Assembly: GCA_036501535.1 (NCBI GenBank)
Contig: DASYAE010000079.1
Coordinates: 1-48,497 of the forward strand
Reading direction: 5' to 3'
Length of the DNA: 48,497 nucleotides
DNA from: DASYAE01 sp036501535
Lineage (GTDB): Bacteria; Actinomycetota; Actinomycetes; Streptomycetales; Catenulisporaceae
Below, in pieces: positions 15,894 through 24,527 of this stretch (position 1 is its first letter; each line of letters opens with the position of its first letter). A program made the translations under genes and the position numbers. The notes under the pieces were generated by a model that saw nothing but the letters and a program-made list of their open reading frames with translations, searched no databases and was not told the origin of the DNA.

Positions 15894-17825
15894 ATGAGGG
15901 CCATGACTTGGGGGACCATCGACATGCCCGAAGAGCACGAGTCCGGCCGGCCGGCGAACGGCGACTGGAGACCCGGGAGCGGGGACGGCGGCTGGGGCGG
16001 GAGCGGGGGCGGCGCCGGTCGCGGTGGCGGCGTCGCCTTCGGCTTCTCCTTCGACCGCGGCGGCGAATCCGACGACGGATCCGATGACGAGGACGGGTAC
16101 GGCTCCGAGGATACGGGGCCTGATCGCCGCTTCGGCCGCTACGACGACGGCGATGACGAGCCGCCGCCCGCGCCACGCAGCCGCCGTGCCAAGCGGATCG
16201 CGATCTGGACGGGAGCCGTCGCCGGTCTCGGCGCGCTGGCCTTCGCCGCGGTGACCGTACTGACCGGGGGCTCGAACTCGCTCGGCAACACCGACTCCGG
16301 CGCTCCCCCGGCACCGGTGGGCTTCAAGCCCTCCGCGACGGACACGGCCGACGCAGCGCAGCAGACCGCGCAGGCCTTCCTCGACGCGTGGCAGTCCGCC
16401 GACCTGCAGAAGGCGGCCTCGCTGACCGACTCGCCGGGCGCCGCGCTCCAGGCGCTCACCACGTACCGGACGGACCTCGATCTCAGCAAGCTGGTTCTCA
16501 CGGCCGGCACCGGCCGGCCCACCGGAGCCGTGCCGTTCGACGTCGCGGCGACCGTCTCGGCCTCCGGATCCGGCGCGGTGATCACGGGTACGTGGTCTTA
16601 TACGTCGCAGCTCACCGCCTACAGCGCCGGCGGCGCCTGGCTGGTGCAGTGGCAGTCGGCCATCATGGCGCCCAATCTGACCTCGTCGACGCATCTGGTG
16701 GCGCTGCCCGACCCGGCCACCGGGAACCAGGTCACCGACTCCGGCTCCACCCCGCTGAGCTCCTACTCCGACCCGGGCCTCAAGACCATCGCGACGAAGC
16801 TGGCCGCGATGCCCGCCACGGGCACCGGGTCGCCGGGACTCGAGGTCGGAATCGTCGGTGCGGGCGGCGGGCCGGGCAGCGCGACCGACACCGCAGTCGT
16901 CACCAAGCCCGCCCCCGGCACGCTCGCGACCACGATCACGGCGAGCGCCGAGAACGCGGCCGAGTCGGCGGTGCAGCAGAACCAGGGCAGCTCGATGGTG
17001 GTCATCCAGCCGTCGACCGGGAAGATCCTGGCCGTCGCGAACAACGACCAGGCCAACGACGACGCGCTGACCGCCCGGATCGCGCCGGGCTCGACCATGA
17101 AGGTGGTCACCTCGACCGCGCTGCTGAACGGCGGCCTCACCCCGGACAGCCCGGTCGAGTGCCCGGCGCAGTTCACCGTCACCGGGGTGACCTTCCAGAA
17201 CTCGCAGGGCGAGTCGCGGCCGGCCGGCACCCAGTTCATCGACGACTTCGCAGCCTCCTGCAACAACGCGTTCACCGAGCAGTACCAGCAGCTGTCCGGC
17301 GGGGCGCTGGAGAAGACCGCGCAGACCTACTTCGGCCTGAACGAGCCGTGGGACATCGGGCTCGGCCAGCCGACGCCGTACTTCACCATGCCGTCCGACG
17401 CGGAGGACTCGGAGCTGGCCTCCGAGGCCTTCGGCCAGGGCACGCTCGGCGCCAGCCCGCTGGCCATGGCCTCGGTCGCGGCGACCGTCGACGCCGGCGT
17501 GTTCCACCAGCCGATCCTGCTGCCCGGAACGACTCAGGTCTCGGCGACGCCGCTGCCCCAGTCGACGGATCAGGGGCTGCAGCAGATGATGCGCGCGGTC
17601 GTCACCTATTCGGACGGCACCGCGGCCGGCGACGGCTTCGGCTCGGACGTGTACGCGAAGACCGGCACCGCGGACCACGGCGCGCCGGGATCGTCGCCGA
17701 ACTCGTGGATGATCGCGTACGACCCGGGCGAGGACATCGCGATCGGCTGCGTGGTCCTCAACGGGAACTACGGCTCCCAGTCGGCCGGGCCGGAAGCCGC
17801 GTCGGTGCTCAACGCGTTGGGCTGA
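15894..17825 (+). CDS. Penicillin-binding protein transpeptidase with NTF2-like (MecA_N) domain
   Basis: 643 residues from ATG 15894; ATG 15903 and 15924 are alternatives. The cytoplasmic N-terminus of about 95 residues is Gly- and Asp-rich. One transmembrane helix (101-124) follows, then an NTF2-like domain (about 148-265) and a transpeptidase domain (about 345-643). The catalytic motifs are complete: S400-T-M-K403, S455-C-N457 and K589-T-G. This is a class B-type cell-wall cross-linking enzyme of the actinobacterial NTF2/MecA_N group, acting outside the membrane. It lies directly downstream of macSR behind a MacR-like box, which suggests it is a direct target of that envelope-responsive system. 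Confidence 0.9.
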   Translation: MRAMTWGTIDMPEEHESGRPANGDWRPGSGDGGWGGSGGGAGRGGGVAFGFSFDRGGESDDGSDDEDGYGSEDTGPDRRFGRYDDGDDEPPPAPRSRRAKRIAIWTGAVAGLGALAFAAVTVLTGGSNSLGNTDSGAPPAPVGFKPSATDTADAAQQTAQAFLDAWQSADLQKAASLTDSPGAALQALTTYRTDLDLSKLVLTAGTGRPTGAVPFDVAATVSASGSGAVITGTWSYTSQLTAYSAGGAWLVQWQSAIMAPNLTSSTHLVALPDPATGNQVTDSGSTPLSSYSDPGLKTIATKLAAMPATGTGSPGLEVGIVGAGGGPGSATDTAVVTKPAPGTLATTITASAENAAESAVQQNQGSSMVVIQPSTGKILAVANNDQANDDALTARIAPGSTMKVVTSTALLNGGLTPDSPVECPAQFTVTGVTFQNSQGESRPAGTQFIDDFAASCNNAFTEQYQQLSGGALEKTAQTYFGLNEPWDIGLGQPTPYFTMPSDAEDSELASEAFGQGTLGASPLAMASVAATVDAGVFHQPILLPGTTQVSATPLPQSTDQGLQQMMRAVVTYSDGTAAGDGFGSDVYAKTGTADHGAPGSSPNSWMIAYDPGEDIAIGCVVLNGNYGSQSAGPEAASVLNALG

Positions 17826-17910
17826 ACGGGGACGCCGGACGGGTGACCGGAGCGAGCCCGCGGACTCCGCGGATTGCCCGCCGATCAACCCGGTGCCAGG
17901 CTTGCCGACC

Positions 17911-18801
17911 ATGACCAGAAGCGTGCGGACCGCGGTCCTGCAGATAGAAGTCGACATCGCCGGGCCGCAGGACGGTGCGCCGGTCCTGGTCCTGCACGGC
18001 TGGCCCGATGCTCCGCGCGGCTGGCAGCCGGTGCGCGAACGGCTGCATGAGGCCGGATGGCGGACCGTCGCCCCATCCCTGCGCGGCTCGGGAGCGACGC
18101 GTTTCCTCGACGCCGACACCCCGCGCGACGCCCAGGCCTCGGCGCTCGCGCAGGACGCCGTCGATCTGCTGGACGCGCTGGGGATCGAGTCCTGCCCTGT
18201 CGTCGGCCACGACTGGGGCGCCCGCACGGCGTACACGCTCGCCGCGCTGTTCCCGCACCGGGTCACCGCGATCGCCGCCCTGGCACTCGCCTTCCAGCCG
18301 CGCGGCGCCTTCGCGGTGCCCGGATTCAGCCAGGCCCGCAGGTTCTGGTACCAGTGGCTGATGTGCTTCGATCAGGGGGCTGACGCGGTGGCCCGGGACC
18401 CGGTCGGCTTCGCGCGGGCGCAGTGGGAGACCTGGAGCCCGCCGGGCTGGTACGACGAGGCCGAGTTCGCCGCGACGGCGCGCAGCTTCGGCAACCCGGA
18501 CTGGGTGCCGGTCACGCTGAACAACTACCGGGCCCGCTTCCTGGCCGGCGAGGCCCGCGACCCGCGCTACGACGCGCTGGCCGGACGGCTCGCGCAGATC
18601 GACCGGATCGGCGTCCCCGCGCTCATGCTGCAGGGCGCGGAAGACTACTGCGACGAGCCGGCCTCGTCGGAGGGGTTCGAGGACTGCTTCACCGGCGGAT
18701 ACCGGCGCGAGGTGATCGACGCGGTCGGCCACTTCCCGCACCGAGAGGCGCCCGGGCAGGTGGCCGACGCAGTGATCGAACACCTGCGCGCGCACTGTTG
18801 A
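17911..18801 (+). CDS. Alpha/beta hydrolase, epoxide-hydrolase-like
   Basis: 296 residues from ATG 17911 (GTG 17893 also in frame). The fold signatures are clear: the oxyanion loop LVLHGWPDAPRGW, the nucleophile elbow VVGHDWGA with Asp as nucleophile, an acidic residue in MLQGAEDY, and the final histidine in VGHFPHREAPGQV. Asp at the elbow together with the HGWP motif is typical of epoxide hydrolases and haloalkane dehalogenases rather than serine esterases. The start is 85 bases after the penicillin-binding protein stop with no clear ribosome site. Substrate unknown. Confidence 0.85.
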   Translation: MTRSVRTAVLQIEVDIAGPQDGAPVLVLHGWPDAPRGWQPVRERLHEAGWRTVAPSLRGSGATRFLDADTPRDAQASALAQDAVDLLDALGIESCPVVGHDWGARTAYTLAALFPHRVTAIAALALAFQPRGAFAVPGFSQARRFWYQWLMCFDQGADAVARDPVGFARAQWETWSPPGWYDEAEFAATARSFGNPDWVPVTLNNYRARFLAGEARDPRYDALAGRLAQIDRIGVPALMLQGAEDYCDEPASSEGFEDCFTGGYRREVIDAVGHFPHREAPGQVADAVIEHLRAHC

Positions 18802-18826
18802 GGCTGCGACCGGCGTGCGCTACGCA

Positions 18827-19528
18827 CTATTGCCGCATCCGCCCGTGCAGTGTCTTGGCCAGCAGGATGAACAGCTGGACGTTCGGGATCTCGGAAGCCG
18901 GCTTGCGGGACAGCGGGCGGAACCGGCCGGCCTGCTTGATCCGCACGACGCCCTGCGCGACTTCGACCTCTTTGATGGCGCTCCACGGGATGAGCTCCGC
19001 GGTGGTCCGCACACCGGCCAGGCCGATCCCGATGTCGCCGAAGGTCAGCGAGTCGCCGCGCTCCAGCGCGGCGATCGCGTCGGGCAGCCGCTGCCGGGAG
19101 ACCGCGGTGGCGACCGCCGAGGCGAGCCCGAACAGATCCTCCTCGTCCTCCACCGGCTTGGCCCGGTTCCGGGCGGGGCGCAGCGCGTGGTCGTGGAAGG
19201 CGCCGCTGAGCCGCAGCCGGTTGCCGTTGCCGAGGATCACCGAGAAGCCGAACGTGGTCAGCGTGTACTGGCCGTTGGAGTAGTGCCGCGTGCTGCCGAG
19301 GTAGACCGTGGCGACCCGGCCCCAGGGGTAGGCGTGCAGCACGCCGTCCTTGCCCTGGAAGACGATCCCCCGGTCGAAGTCGAAGACGTGGTAGACGAAC
19401 TCGGGCGGCTTGAAGACGTGCTTGCGGTACTTCGTCAGGACACGCTGATACTCGCCGAGCTCCTCGCGCTCGGCGAGCTGCCCGACGGCGGGCGGGGGCG
19501 GGCCGGGGGCCAGCGGTTCGGTGGACAT
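18827..19528 (-). CDS. DUF6585-like hypothetical protein
   Basis: 233 residues from ATG 19528, chosen because GGGAGG lies about ten bases upstream; the frame is open to 19654 but that extension has no protein character. The composition is soluble alpha/beta with repeated PH-like strands (HVFDFDRGIVFQ, HAYPWGRVATVYLG, FGFSVILGNGNRLRL, PWSAIKEVEVAQG). It resembles actinobacterial proteins annotated DUF6585, whose function is unknown. It converges on the hydrolase gene (25 bases between stops). Two copies of TGCTCACAC, 12 bases apart, lie in its upstream region (19594-19614). Confidence 0.7.
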   Translation of the reverse strand: MSTEPLAPGPPPPAVGQLAEREELGEYQRVLTKYRKHVFKPPEFVYHVFDFDRGIVFQGKDGVLHAYPWGRVATVYLGSTRHYSNGQYTLTTFGFSVILGNGNRLRLSGAFHDHALRPARNRAKPVEDEEDLFGLASAVATAVSRQRLPDAIAALERGDSLTFGDIGIGLAGVRTTAELIPWSAIKEVEVAQGVVRIKQAGRFRPLSRKPASEIPNVQLFILLAKTLHGRMRQ

Positions 19529-19673
19529 CGGACTGCTGCCTCCCACGGGGCGCAGCGGCGCGCTCGATTCGCCGCGGCCCGGCTTTTTCCTAATGCTCAC
19601 ACTACTGCTCACACGACTGCCGTCCAGGTCGCCTGCCCACCACCAGTAGCACAAGCCTCTGAGAGTCGCGCGG

Positions 19674-20723
19674 TTACCGTTCCGGCGGCGGGGCGGCGAC
19701 CGACCCGCGGGCCGCCAGGCGCGGGGTGAACAGGCGCTCGCCGTGCCGGTGGCCGGGCTCGCGCTCGGCCAACAGCAGGGACGCGGCGGCCCGGCCGAGC
19801 TCGTAGGCCGGCTGGCTGACCGTGGTCAGCGGCGGCGAGGTCTGCGCGGCGAACGACACGTCGTCGTAGCCGACGATGGACATCCGCTCCGGCACGGCGA
19901 CGCCCCGGCGGCCGAGCCCCCGCATCACGCCGATCGCGGTGATGTCGTTGAAGCACAGCACGCCGGTCGGCCGGGGGCGCAGCGCGAGCAGCTCGTCCAC
20001 GACCTCCTCCGCGTTCTCGATCAGGCCCCTGCTCCCGTGTCGCTGAAGCCTGATCTCGGCCAGCGCGGAGGCCGGGTCGAGGCCGGCCGCGCCCACCGCC
20101 CGGCGAGCGCCCTCGGCCCGCGCGGCGGTGGAGTGCACGTCGATCGCCTCGCGCACGAAGGCCAGCCGGCGGTGCCCGGCGTCGAGCAGCTGGCCCGCCG
20201 CCAGCGCGCCGCCGTGCTCGTGGTCCACCGCGGCCGCGCACAGCGGCAGGCCGCCGGCCGGATGGTCGACCAGCACCACCGGGGTGCCCCGCCGGGTGGT
20301 CTCGACCAGCGGCTCGAGCGGTCCGGCGGCGGGGCTGAGCACCACGCCGAGCGCGCCGAGCTCCTCCAGCGTGCGCAGCTGCCGCGCCTGCCGCTCCGGG
20401 TCCATGTCGGTGCTGCACAGCACCAGCACGCAGTCGTCCTCGGCGAGCCGGTCCTCCATGCCGCGGGCCAGCTCGGCGAAATAAGGGTTCGAAACGTCGA
20501 GCACGATCCCGCCGACCACGGTGCTCGGCGAGCCGCGCAGCTGCCGGGCGGCCCGGTTGCGCACGAAGCCGACGCCGACCATCGCCTCCTCGACCCGCCG
20601 GCGCGTCTCCTCGGCCACCACCTGGGGGTTGTTCAGCACGTTGCTGACCGTGGAGAGGGAGACCCCGGCGGCCAGCGCGACCTCGCGCAGCCCGCCGCGA
20701 CGGCCGCCACCCGGTTGCGCCAC
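19674..20723 (-). CDS. LacI-family transcriptional regulator
   Basis: 349 residues. The N-terminal helix-turn-helix is LREVALAAGVSLSTVSNVLN (about 12-31), followed by the hinge region. A periplasmic-binding-protein-like effector domain with GIVLDVSNPYFAELARG and GYDDVSFAAQ fills the rest. Divergent from the rhamnogalacturonan lyase gene with 314 bases between. It is the only LacI protein in the window, so it is the best candidate to read the GAGCGCTC-type operators at 10.1-10.6 kb, and probably controls the lyase too. The effector, presumably an oligosaccharide, cannot be deduced. Confidence 0.92.
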   Translation of the reverse strand: MAQPGGGRRGGLREVALAAGVSLSTVSNVLNNPQVVAEETRRRVEEAMVGVGFVRNRAARQLRGSPSTVVGGIVLDVSNPYFAELARGMEDRLAEDDCVLVLCSTDMDPERQARQLRTLEELGALGVVLSPAAGPLEPLVETTRRGTPVVLVDHPAGGLPLCAAAVDHEHGGALAAGQLLDAGHRRLAFVREAIDVHSTAARAEGARRAVGAAGLDPASALAEIRLQRHGSRGLIENAEEVVDELLALRPRPTGVLCFNDITAIGVMRGLGRRGVAVPERMSIVGYDDVSFAAQTSPPLTTVSQPAYELGRAAASLLLAEREPGHRHGERLFTPRLAARGSVAAPPPER

Positions 20724-21037
20724 CGCCGTCCCCGGCTCCCGTCCCGTTGCCCTCGTCCGTGCTCCGCAGGCCGTGCTCGGCCGACCGTGCCGGACAGCAT
20801 AGACCCGCCCGGCCCGCCGCGGTGATCTCAGTCCTCGTGTGCGGCTTTCAGCGGCTTGCAGTGAAGCCGCGCGCCGCGACCAGCGGCGGCGCGCGCTGTC
20901 GCGGCCGCGCTGCCGGTCCGACGTTGTCGAAGCACTGATTCGACCCTACGTTCGGAATCCATTTCACCCACGAGGTAATACACACCGCGCGAATCGCCCT
21001 CCCGGATATTTGCCTCGGTTCGACGGCGGAGCATGCC
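20724..21037. other. Divergent promoter region between LacI gene and lyase gene
   Basis: 314 bases, no gene seen. A plausible promoter for the lyase is TTGTCG (20924-20929), 17 bases, TACGTT (20947-20952), giving a leader of about 80 bases. I found no clear copy of the 10.5-kb LacI palindrome here. Confidence 0.45.
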
Positions 21038-22756
21038 ATGCCTGATTCCCACACGCCCTCTCCCGACCCCCAGCGGCACGACGCGCCCGGCGGCAAGTCG
21101 AGCCGCCGCCAGTTCCTCGGCCGGACCGCGGCCGGGGCGTTCGTCCTCGGCACCGGCCCGAGCCTCGGCGCGCTCCTGCCGGCCAAGCCCGCCGAGGCCG
21201 CCGTCTCGCCGGAGGCCACCGCCTTCGGCTTCACCAGCTCGGGCGGCGTCTACACGGTGAGCACCGGCGCCGGGCTGACCTTCTCGATCAGCCAGACCAA
21301 CGGCGACATGACCTCGTTCAAGTACAACGGCACGGAGCTGACCGCGGCGAGCCGCCCGTCCAACGTCGAATCAGGGCTCGGATCCGGCGCGTCGGTCAGC
21401 GCGTCCCAGAGCGGGAACTACATCGTGGTCACCGAGTCGGCCACCGATTTCTACGGCAGCGGCACGATCCACCACTACTTCGTGGTGCAGAACGGCGTGA
21501 ACAACGTCTACATGGCGACGTACGTGAACTCGGCCGCGGCCGGCGAGCTGCGCTGGATCCAGTCGCTGAACCGCAGCATCCTGAGCGACATCTACGTGCC
21601 CTCCGACATCGACGGCGGCACCGCGATCGAGTCCACCGACATCTACACCGTCAGCGGCCAGACCCGGTCGAAGTACTACTCGAACCGGCAGGCGATGAGC
21701 CTGACCGTACGCGGGGTCACCGGCAGCGGCATCGGCGTGTTCATGGACTTCGGCACCCGGGAGAGCAGCGCCGGCGGCCCGTTCTTCCGCGACATCGAGC
21801 AGCAGGGCACGAACGACTCGATCCAGGTCTACAACTACCTGTGGTCGGCGCACAACCAGACCGAGTCGCAGCGACTCAACGTGCTGTACGGCCCTTACGC
21901 GCTCATGGTGACCAGCGGATCGGTGCCGTCCGCGCCGGATCTCAGCTTCATGTACAACTTCGGCTTCCAGGGCTCGACCGGATCGTCGCAGCGCGGATTC
22001 GTCTCCGGAACGGCCAGCGGCGTCACATCGGGCGAGCCGGTCACGGTCGGCTGGGCCAACTCCACCGCGCAGTACTGGACCACCCCGGCGGCCAACGGCT
22101 CGTTCACCAGCCCCGCGATGAAGGCGGGCACGTACACGATGACGCTCTACCAGAACGAGCTCGCGGTGGCCACGAGCAGCGTCACCGTGACCGCGGGCTC
22201 GACGACCAGCGGCCACAACATCGCCTCGAGCTGGCTCACCCCCGCCTCGCCGGTCTTCCGGATCGGCGGCTGGGACGGCGCGCCCACCGGTTTCCTCAAC
22301 TCCTCGAACCTGACGTGGATGCACCCCTCAGACACCCGCAACGCGAGCTGGGGCCCGGTGACCTACACCGTCGGCAGCAGCTCGGCCTCGGCCTTCCCGT
22401 CCTACCAGTGGAAGGGCATCAACAACCCGACCACGATCAAGTTCACCCTGACCAGCAGCCAGATCCAGGCCCGCACGGTGCGCATCGGCATCACCGCGGC
22501 CTACGCCGGCGGCCGGCCGCAGATCACCGTCAACAGCTGGACGTCGTCCGCGCCGTCGCCGACCACCCAGCCCGACTCGCGCAGCCTGACCATCGGCACC
22601 TACCGGGGCGACAACACGCTGCTGACGTACTCCGTGCCGTCCAGCGCGTTCGTCGTCGGCACCAACACCATGACGCTCACCGTGATCAGCGGATCGGGCA
22701 GCCTCGGCGGCTACCTCGAGCCGGGGTGCAGCTACGACTGCGTCGAAATGTACTGA
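21038..22756 (+). CDS. Tat-exported rhamnogalacturonan lyase (PL4-like)
   Basis: 572 residues. The twin-arginine signal SSRRQFLGRTAAGAF (about 21-35) is followed by a hydrophobic stretch and an Ala-rich cleavage region near 50. The mature protein follows the three-domain order of PL4 lyases: a beta-sandwich catalytic domain (about 60-330, with IHHYFVVQNGVNNVYMATY and RSKYYSNRQAMSLTVRG), a FnIII-like domain (about 330-400, GFVSGTASGVTSGEPVTVGW) and a C-terminal carbohydrate-binding-like domain (400-572, FRIGGWDGAPTGF). PL4 enzymes cleave the rhamnose-galacturonate backbone of pectin. ATG 21038 is used; ATG 21033 is out of frame. Its divergent LacI neighbour is its likely repressor. Confidence 0.88.
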   Translation: MPDSHTPSPDPQRHDAPGGKSSRRQFLGRTAAGAFVLGTGPSLGALLPAKPAEAAVSPEATAFGFTSSGGVYTVSTGAGLTFSISQTNGDMTSFKYNGTELTAASRPSNVESGLGSGASVSASQSGNYIVVTESATDFYGSGTIHHYFVVQNGVNNVYMATYVNSAAAGELRWIQSLNRSILSDIYVPSDIDGGTAIESTDIYTVSGQTRSKYYSNRQAMSLTVRGVTGSGIGVFMDFGTRESSAGGPFFRDIEQQGTNDSIQVYNYLWSAHNQTESQRLNVLYGPYALMVTSGSVPSAPDLSFMYNFGFQGSTGSSQRGFVSGTASGVTSGEPVTVGWANSTAQYWTTPAANGSFTSPAMKAGTYTMTLYQNELAVATSSVTVTAGSTTSGHNIASSWLTPASPVFRIGGWDGAPTGFLNSSNLTWMHPSDTRNASWGPVTYTVGSSSASAFPSYQWKGINNPTTIKFTLTSSQIQARTVRIGITAAYAGGRPQITVNSWTSSAPSPTTQPDSRSLTIGTYRGDNTLLTYSVPSSAFVVGTNTMTLTVISGSGSLGGYLEPGCSYDCVEMY

Positions 22757-22780
22757 CGCTCGCCGGGCAGGTGACGGGCC

Positions 22781-22813
22781 AGTGTGACCTGTCACACTGT
22801 GACAGGTCACACT
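22781..22813. repeat. 33-bp inverted repeat made of overlapping TGTGAC dyads
   Basis: Arms AGTGTGACCTGTCACA (22781-22796) and TGTGACAGGTCACACT (22798-22813) are perfect complements around a single C. Each half is itself a near palindrome (GTGTGAC-CT-GTCACAC and TGTGAC-AG-GTCACA), as expected for two adjacent operators for a dimeric regulator. It lies 25 bases after the lyase stop and upstream of the DUF998 promoter, so it could act as a terminator, an operator, or both. Confidence 0.75.
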
Positions 22814-22841
22814 CCGCATGAAAAATGTGGGCATACGCGAT

Positions 22842-22854
22842 TAGCATGGATGCA
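22842..22854 (+). promoter_or_regulatory. -10 element of a probably leaderless transcript
   Basis: TAGCAT (22842-22847) fits the TANNNT -10 consensus and ends six bases before the ATG at 22854, so transcription would begin at or next to the start codon. There is no ribosome site in front of the gene. Confidence 0.55.
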
Positions 22855-23564
22855 TGGCACGCATCGCGTGGTGGGCTTTACTCTCGTCCGCGTGTGCGCC
22901 GGCCCTGCTGATCGGCGGCTGGGCCGGGTCGGCGGCGCTCCAGCCAGGCGGCTACGACCCGACGACCCAGACCATCAGCGCGCTGGCGGCGTACGGCGCG
23001 GCCGACCGGTGGATCATGACCTCGGCGCTGATCGGCGTGGGCGTGTGCCACCTGGTCACCTCGCTCGGCCTGCGCGTCGTGGCGTCCGGCGGGCGGATAG
23101 GCCTGGCCTTCGGCGGTGTCGCGACGGTGCTGGTCGGGCTGTTCCCCGAGCCGGACGACGGCACCTCGGTCGGCCATCTGACGTTCACCGGCGTCGGCTT
23201 CACCGCATTGGCGGTATGGCCGTGCCTGGCCGCGCGGCACGGCCGGATCGTGCCGCGGATACTCACCCCGCCGCTCTCGCTCGCCGCCACCGCGGCGATG
23301 CTGGCCGGCGGCATCTGGTTCCTGCTGGAACTGCACGGACACGGCGCCGCCGGAGCGGCCGAGCGGGCGCTGACCGGGGCGCAGTCGTTCTGGCCGCTGG
23401 TCGTCGCGCTGTTCCTCTGGCTGCGGCCCTGGCCGCGGGTCGCGCACGCGCCGGTCTCGGGCGGGCCCGCGGGAGCGACCGCGGCGGACTCACATCCCGT
23501 CACACGCCTGGCCGACCCGTACCCGTCGAACTGCATGCCGGCCGAAGCCGAGGCGCAGGACTGA
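22854..23564 (+). CDS. DUF998 family membrane protein
   Basis: 236 residues with six predicted membrane segments spread over residues 5-215. The DUF998 features are visible: an N-terminal helix ending in GWAGSAALQPGGYDPTTQTISALAA, conserved in these proteins, then short loops including FPEPDDGTSVGHLTFTGVGF. Family function is unknown. It appears to be transcribed without a leader and is preceded by a striking inverted repeat, so it is probably tightly regulated. It converges with the TetR gene at 23598. Confidence 0.85.
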   Translation: MARIAWWALLSSACAPALLIGGWAGSAALQPGGYDPTTQTISALAAYGAADRWIMTSALIGVGVCHLVTSLGLRVVASGGRIGLAFGGVATVLVGLFPEPDDGTSVGHLTFTGVGFTALAVWPCLAARHGRIVPRILTPPLSLAATAAMLAGGIWFLLELHGHGAAGAAERALTGAQSFWPLVVALFLWLRPWPRVAHAPVSGGPAGATAADSHPVTRLADPYPSNCMPAEAEAQD

Positions 23565-23597
23565 GAACGCCAAGCGCGACACCGAAGCAGACGGCTG

Positions 23598-24203
23598 TCA
23601 CCGAGCCGCGCCGGCCGCGCCCGCCTCTCCGCTGCTGCCGAAGCGCAACCCGTCCATCAGCAGGTCGAGCAGGCGGCCGGCCAGCTCCCGCTGCTCCGGC
23701 TGACCCGCGGTCAGGGCGAATCCGCCGAGGCTGGCCAGCACGTCGCCGGGCGCCGCGTCGGCCCTGACCGTGCCCGCCCGCGCGCCTGCGTCCAGCAGGG
23801 CGCCTATCGCGGCGAACAGCCGGTCGCGGCTGTGCGCGAAGGGATTGCCGCCCGCCGCTATCAGCGCCCGCAGCGCGTCGGCCATGTCGCGCTTCGTCGA
23901 CATGTAGAGCAGGAAGCGGTCCATCCACGCGCGCAGCGCCTGGTCCGGCGGCAGGGCGGCCAGCAGGTCCGCCGCGGCGTCGCAGAGCCGTTCGAGCTCG
24001 TTCCGGTACGCCGCCTCGACCAGGGCCTCCCGGGTCGGGAAGTGCCGGTAGAGCGTGCCGATCCCGACGCCCGCGTCCTTCGCGATCGCGTCGAGCGTGG
24101 CCTCGGCCCCGTCCCGGGAGAAGGCGCGCACGGCCGCTTCGAGCAGCCGGACCCGGTTGCGCTGCGCGTCCGCACGCAGCGGACGGGTCTCACCGGTCGC
24201 CAA
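23598..24203 (-). CDS. TetR/AcrR-family transcriptional regulator
   Basis: 201 residues from TTG 24203, with AGGGAG/GAGG just upstream on the minus strand. The N-terminal helix-turn-helix runs from about 18 to 60 (FSRDGAEATLDAIAKDAGVG followed by IGTLYRHFPTREAL), the classic TetR pattern. The C-terminal ligand domain carries a segment common in repressors of oxidoreductase genes (PDQALRAWMDRFLLYMSTK). It is divergent from the short-chain dehydrogenase at 24528, and two matching dyads lie between them. It very likely represses that gene. Confidence 0.92.
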   Translation of the reverse strand: MATGETRPLRADAQRNRVRLLEAAVRAFSRDGAEATLDAIAKDAGVGIGTLYRHFPTREALVEAAYRNELERLCDAAADLLAALPPDQALRAWMDRFLLYMSTKRDMADALRALIAAGGNPFAHSRDRLFAAIGALLDAGARAGTVRADAAPGDVLASLGGFALTAGQPEQRELAGRLLDLLMDGLRFGSSGEAGAAGAAR

Positions 24204-24225
24204 GTCCTCGCTCCCTTCTCGAGCG

Positions 24226-24276
24226 CCGTCCAGCCTTCACTCGAGCGGATTCACTCGAACGGCTCCGTCCAGCCTT
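24226..24276. repeat. Nested direct repeats upstream of the TetR gene
   Basis: CCGTCCAGCCTT occurs at 24226-24237 and 24265-24276. Between them, TTCACTCGAGCGGA (24236-24249) is followed directly by TTCACTCGAACGGC (24250-24263). The position, just upstream of the TTG start of the TetR gene, suggests a binding region or a small local duplication. Confidence 0.55.
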
Positions 24277-24376
24277 ACACAGTACGCGAGACCGCGGCGT
24301 TCACCTGCTGCCCACCCCGGTATCAACCGCGCCGCCCACGCCTCCATGCCCGCACTGTTCGGTCCGGTTTGCTAAA

Positions 24377-24427
24377 CGGAGGGTACTCCGATTAACGTGG
24401 CCGCAGAAGATATCGGAGGATCCTCCG
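24377..24427. promoter_or_regulatory. Twin TetR operators, CGGAG-N4-CTCCG
   Basis: CGGAGGGTACTCCG (24377-24390) and CGGAGGATCCTCCG (24414-24427; a perfect palindrome) share CGGAG-N4-CTCCG with centres 37 bases apart. They lie between the divergent TetR and dehydrogenase genes, the standard location for TetR operators. Confidence 0.75.
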
Positions 24428-24460
24428 TTTCAGTCTCTCACGATGAGTCAACGCCCACCG

Positions 24461-24520
24461 ACCAGCACTGACCAGCACTGACCAGCACTGACCAGCATTG
24501 GCAAGCTTTGACCAGCAAGG
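24461..24520 (+). repeat. 10-base tandem repeat ending in a ribosome-binding site
   Basis: ACCAGCACTG occurs three times in a row (24461-24490), followed by ACCAGCATTG, the decayed GCAAGCTTTG and finally ACCAGCAAGG. The last unit supplies most of the AAGGAG (24517-24522) used by the dehydrogenase start at 24528. The unit is one helical turn long. Confidence 0.85.
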
Positions 24521-24527
24521 AGTGACC

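Larger units (their letters stand above)
24204..24527. other. 324-bp divergent regulatory region
   Basis: No gene seen. From left to right it contains paired direct repeats (24226-24276), two CGGAG-N4-CTCCG dyads (24377-24427), and a short tandem array of a 10-base unit (24461-24520) running into the ribosome site of the dehydrogenase gene. Confidence 0.7.

Noticed and set aside
24461..24520. The 10-base tandem array as a CRISPR-like repeat
   Set aside because: No spacers between units, units far too short, no cas genes.
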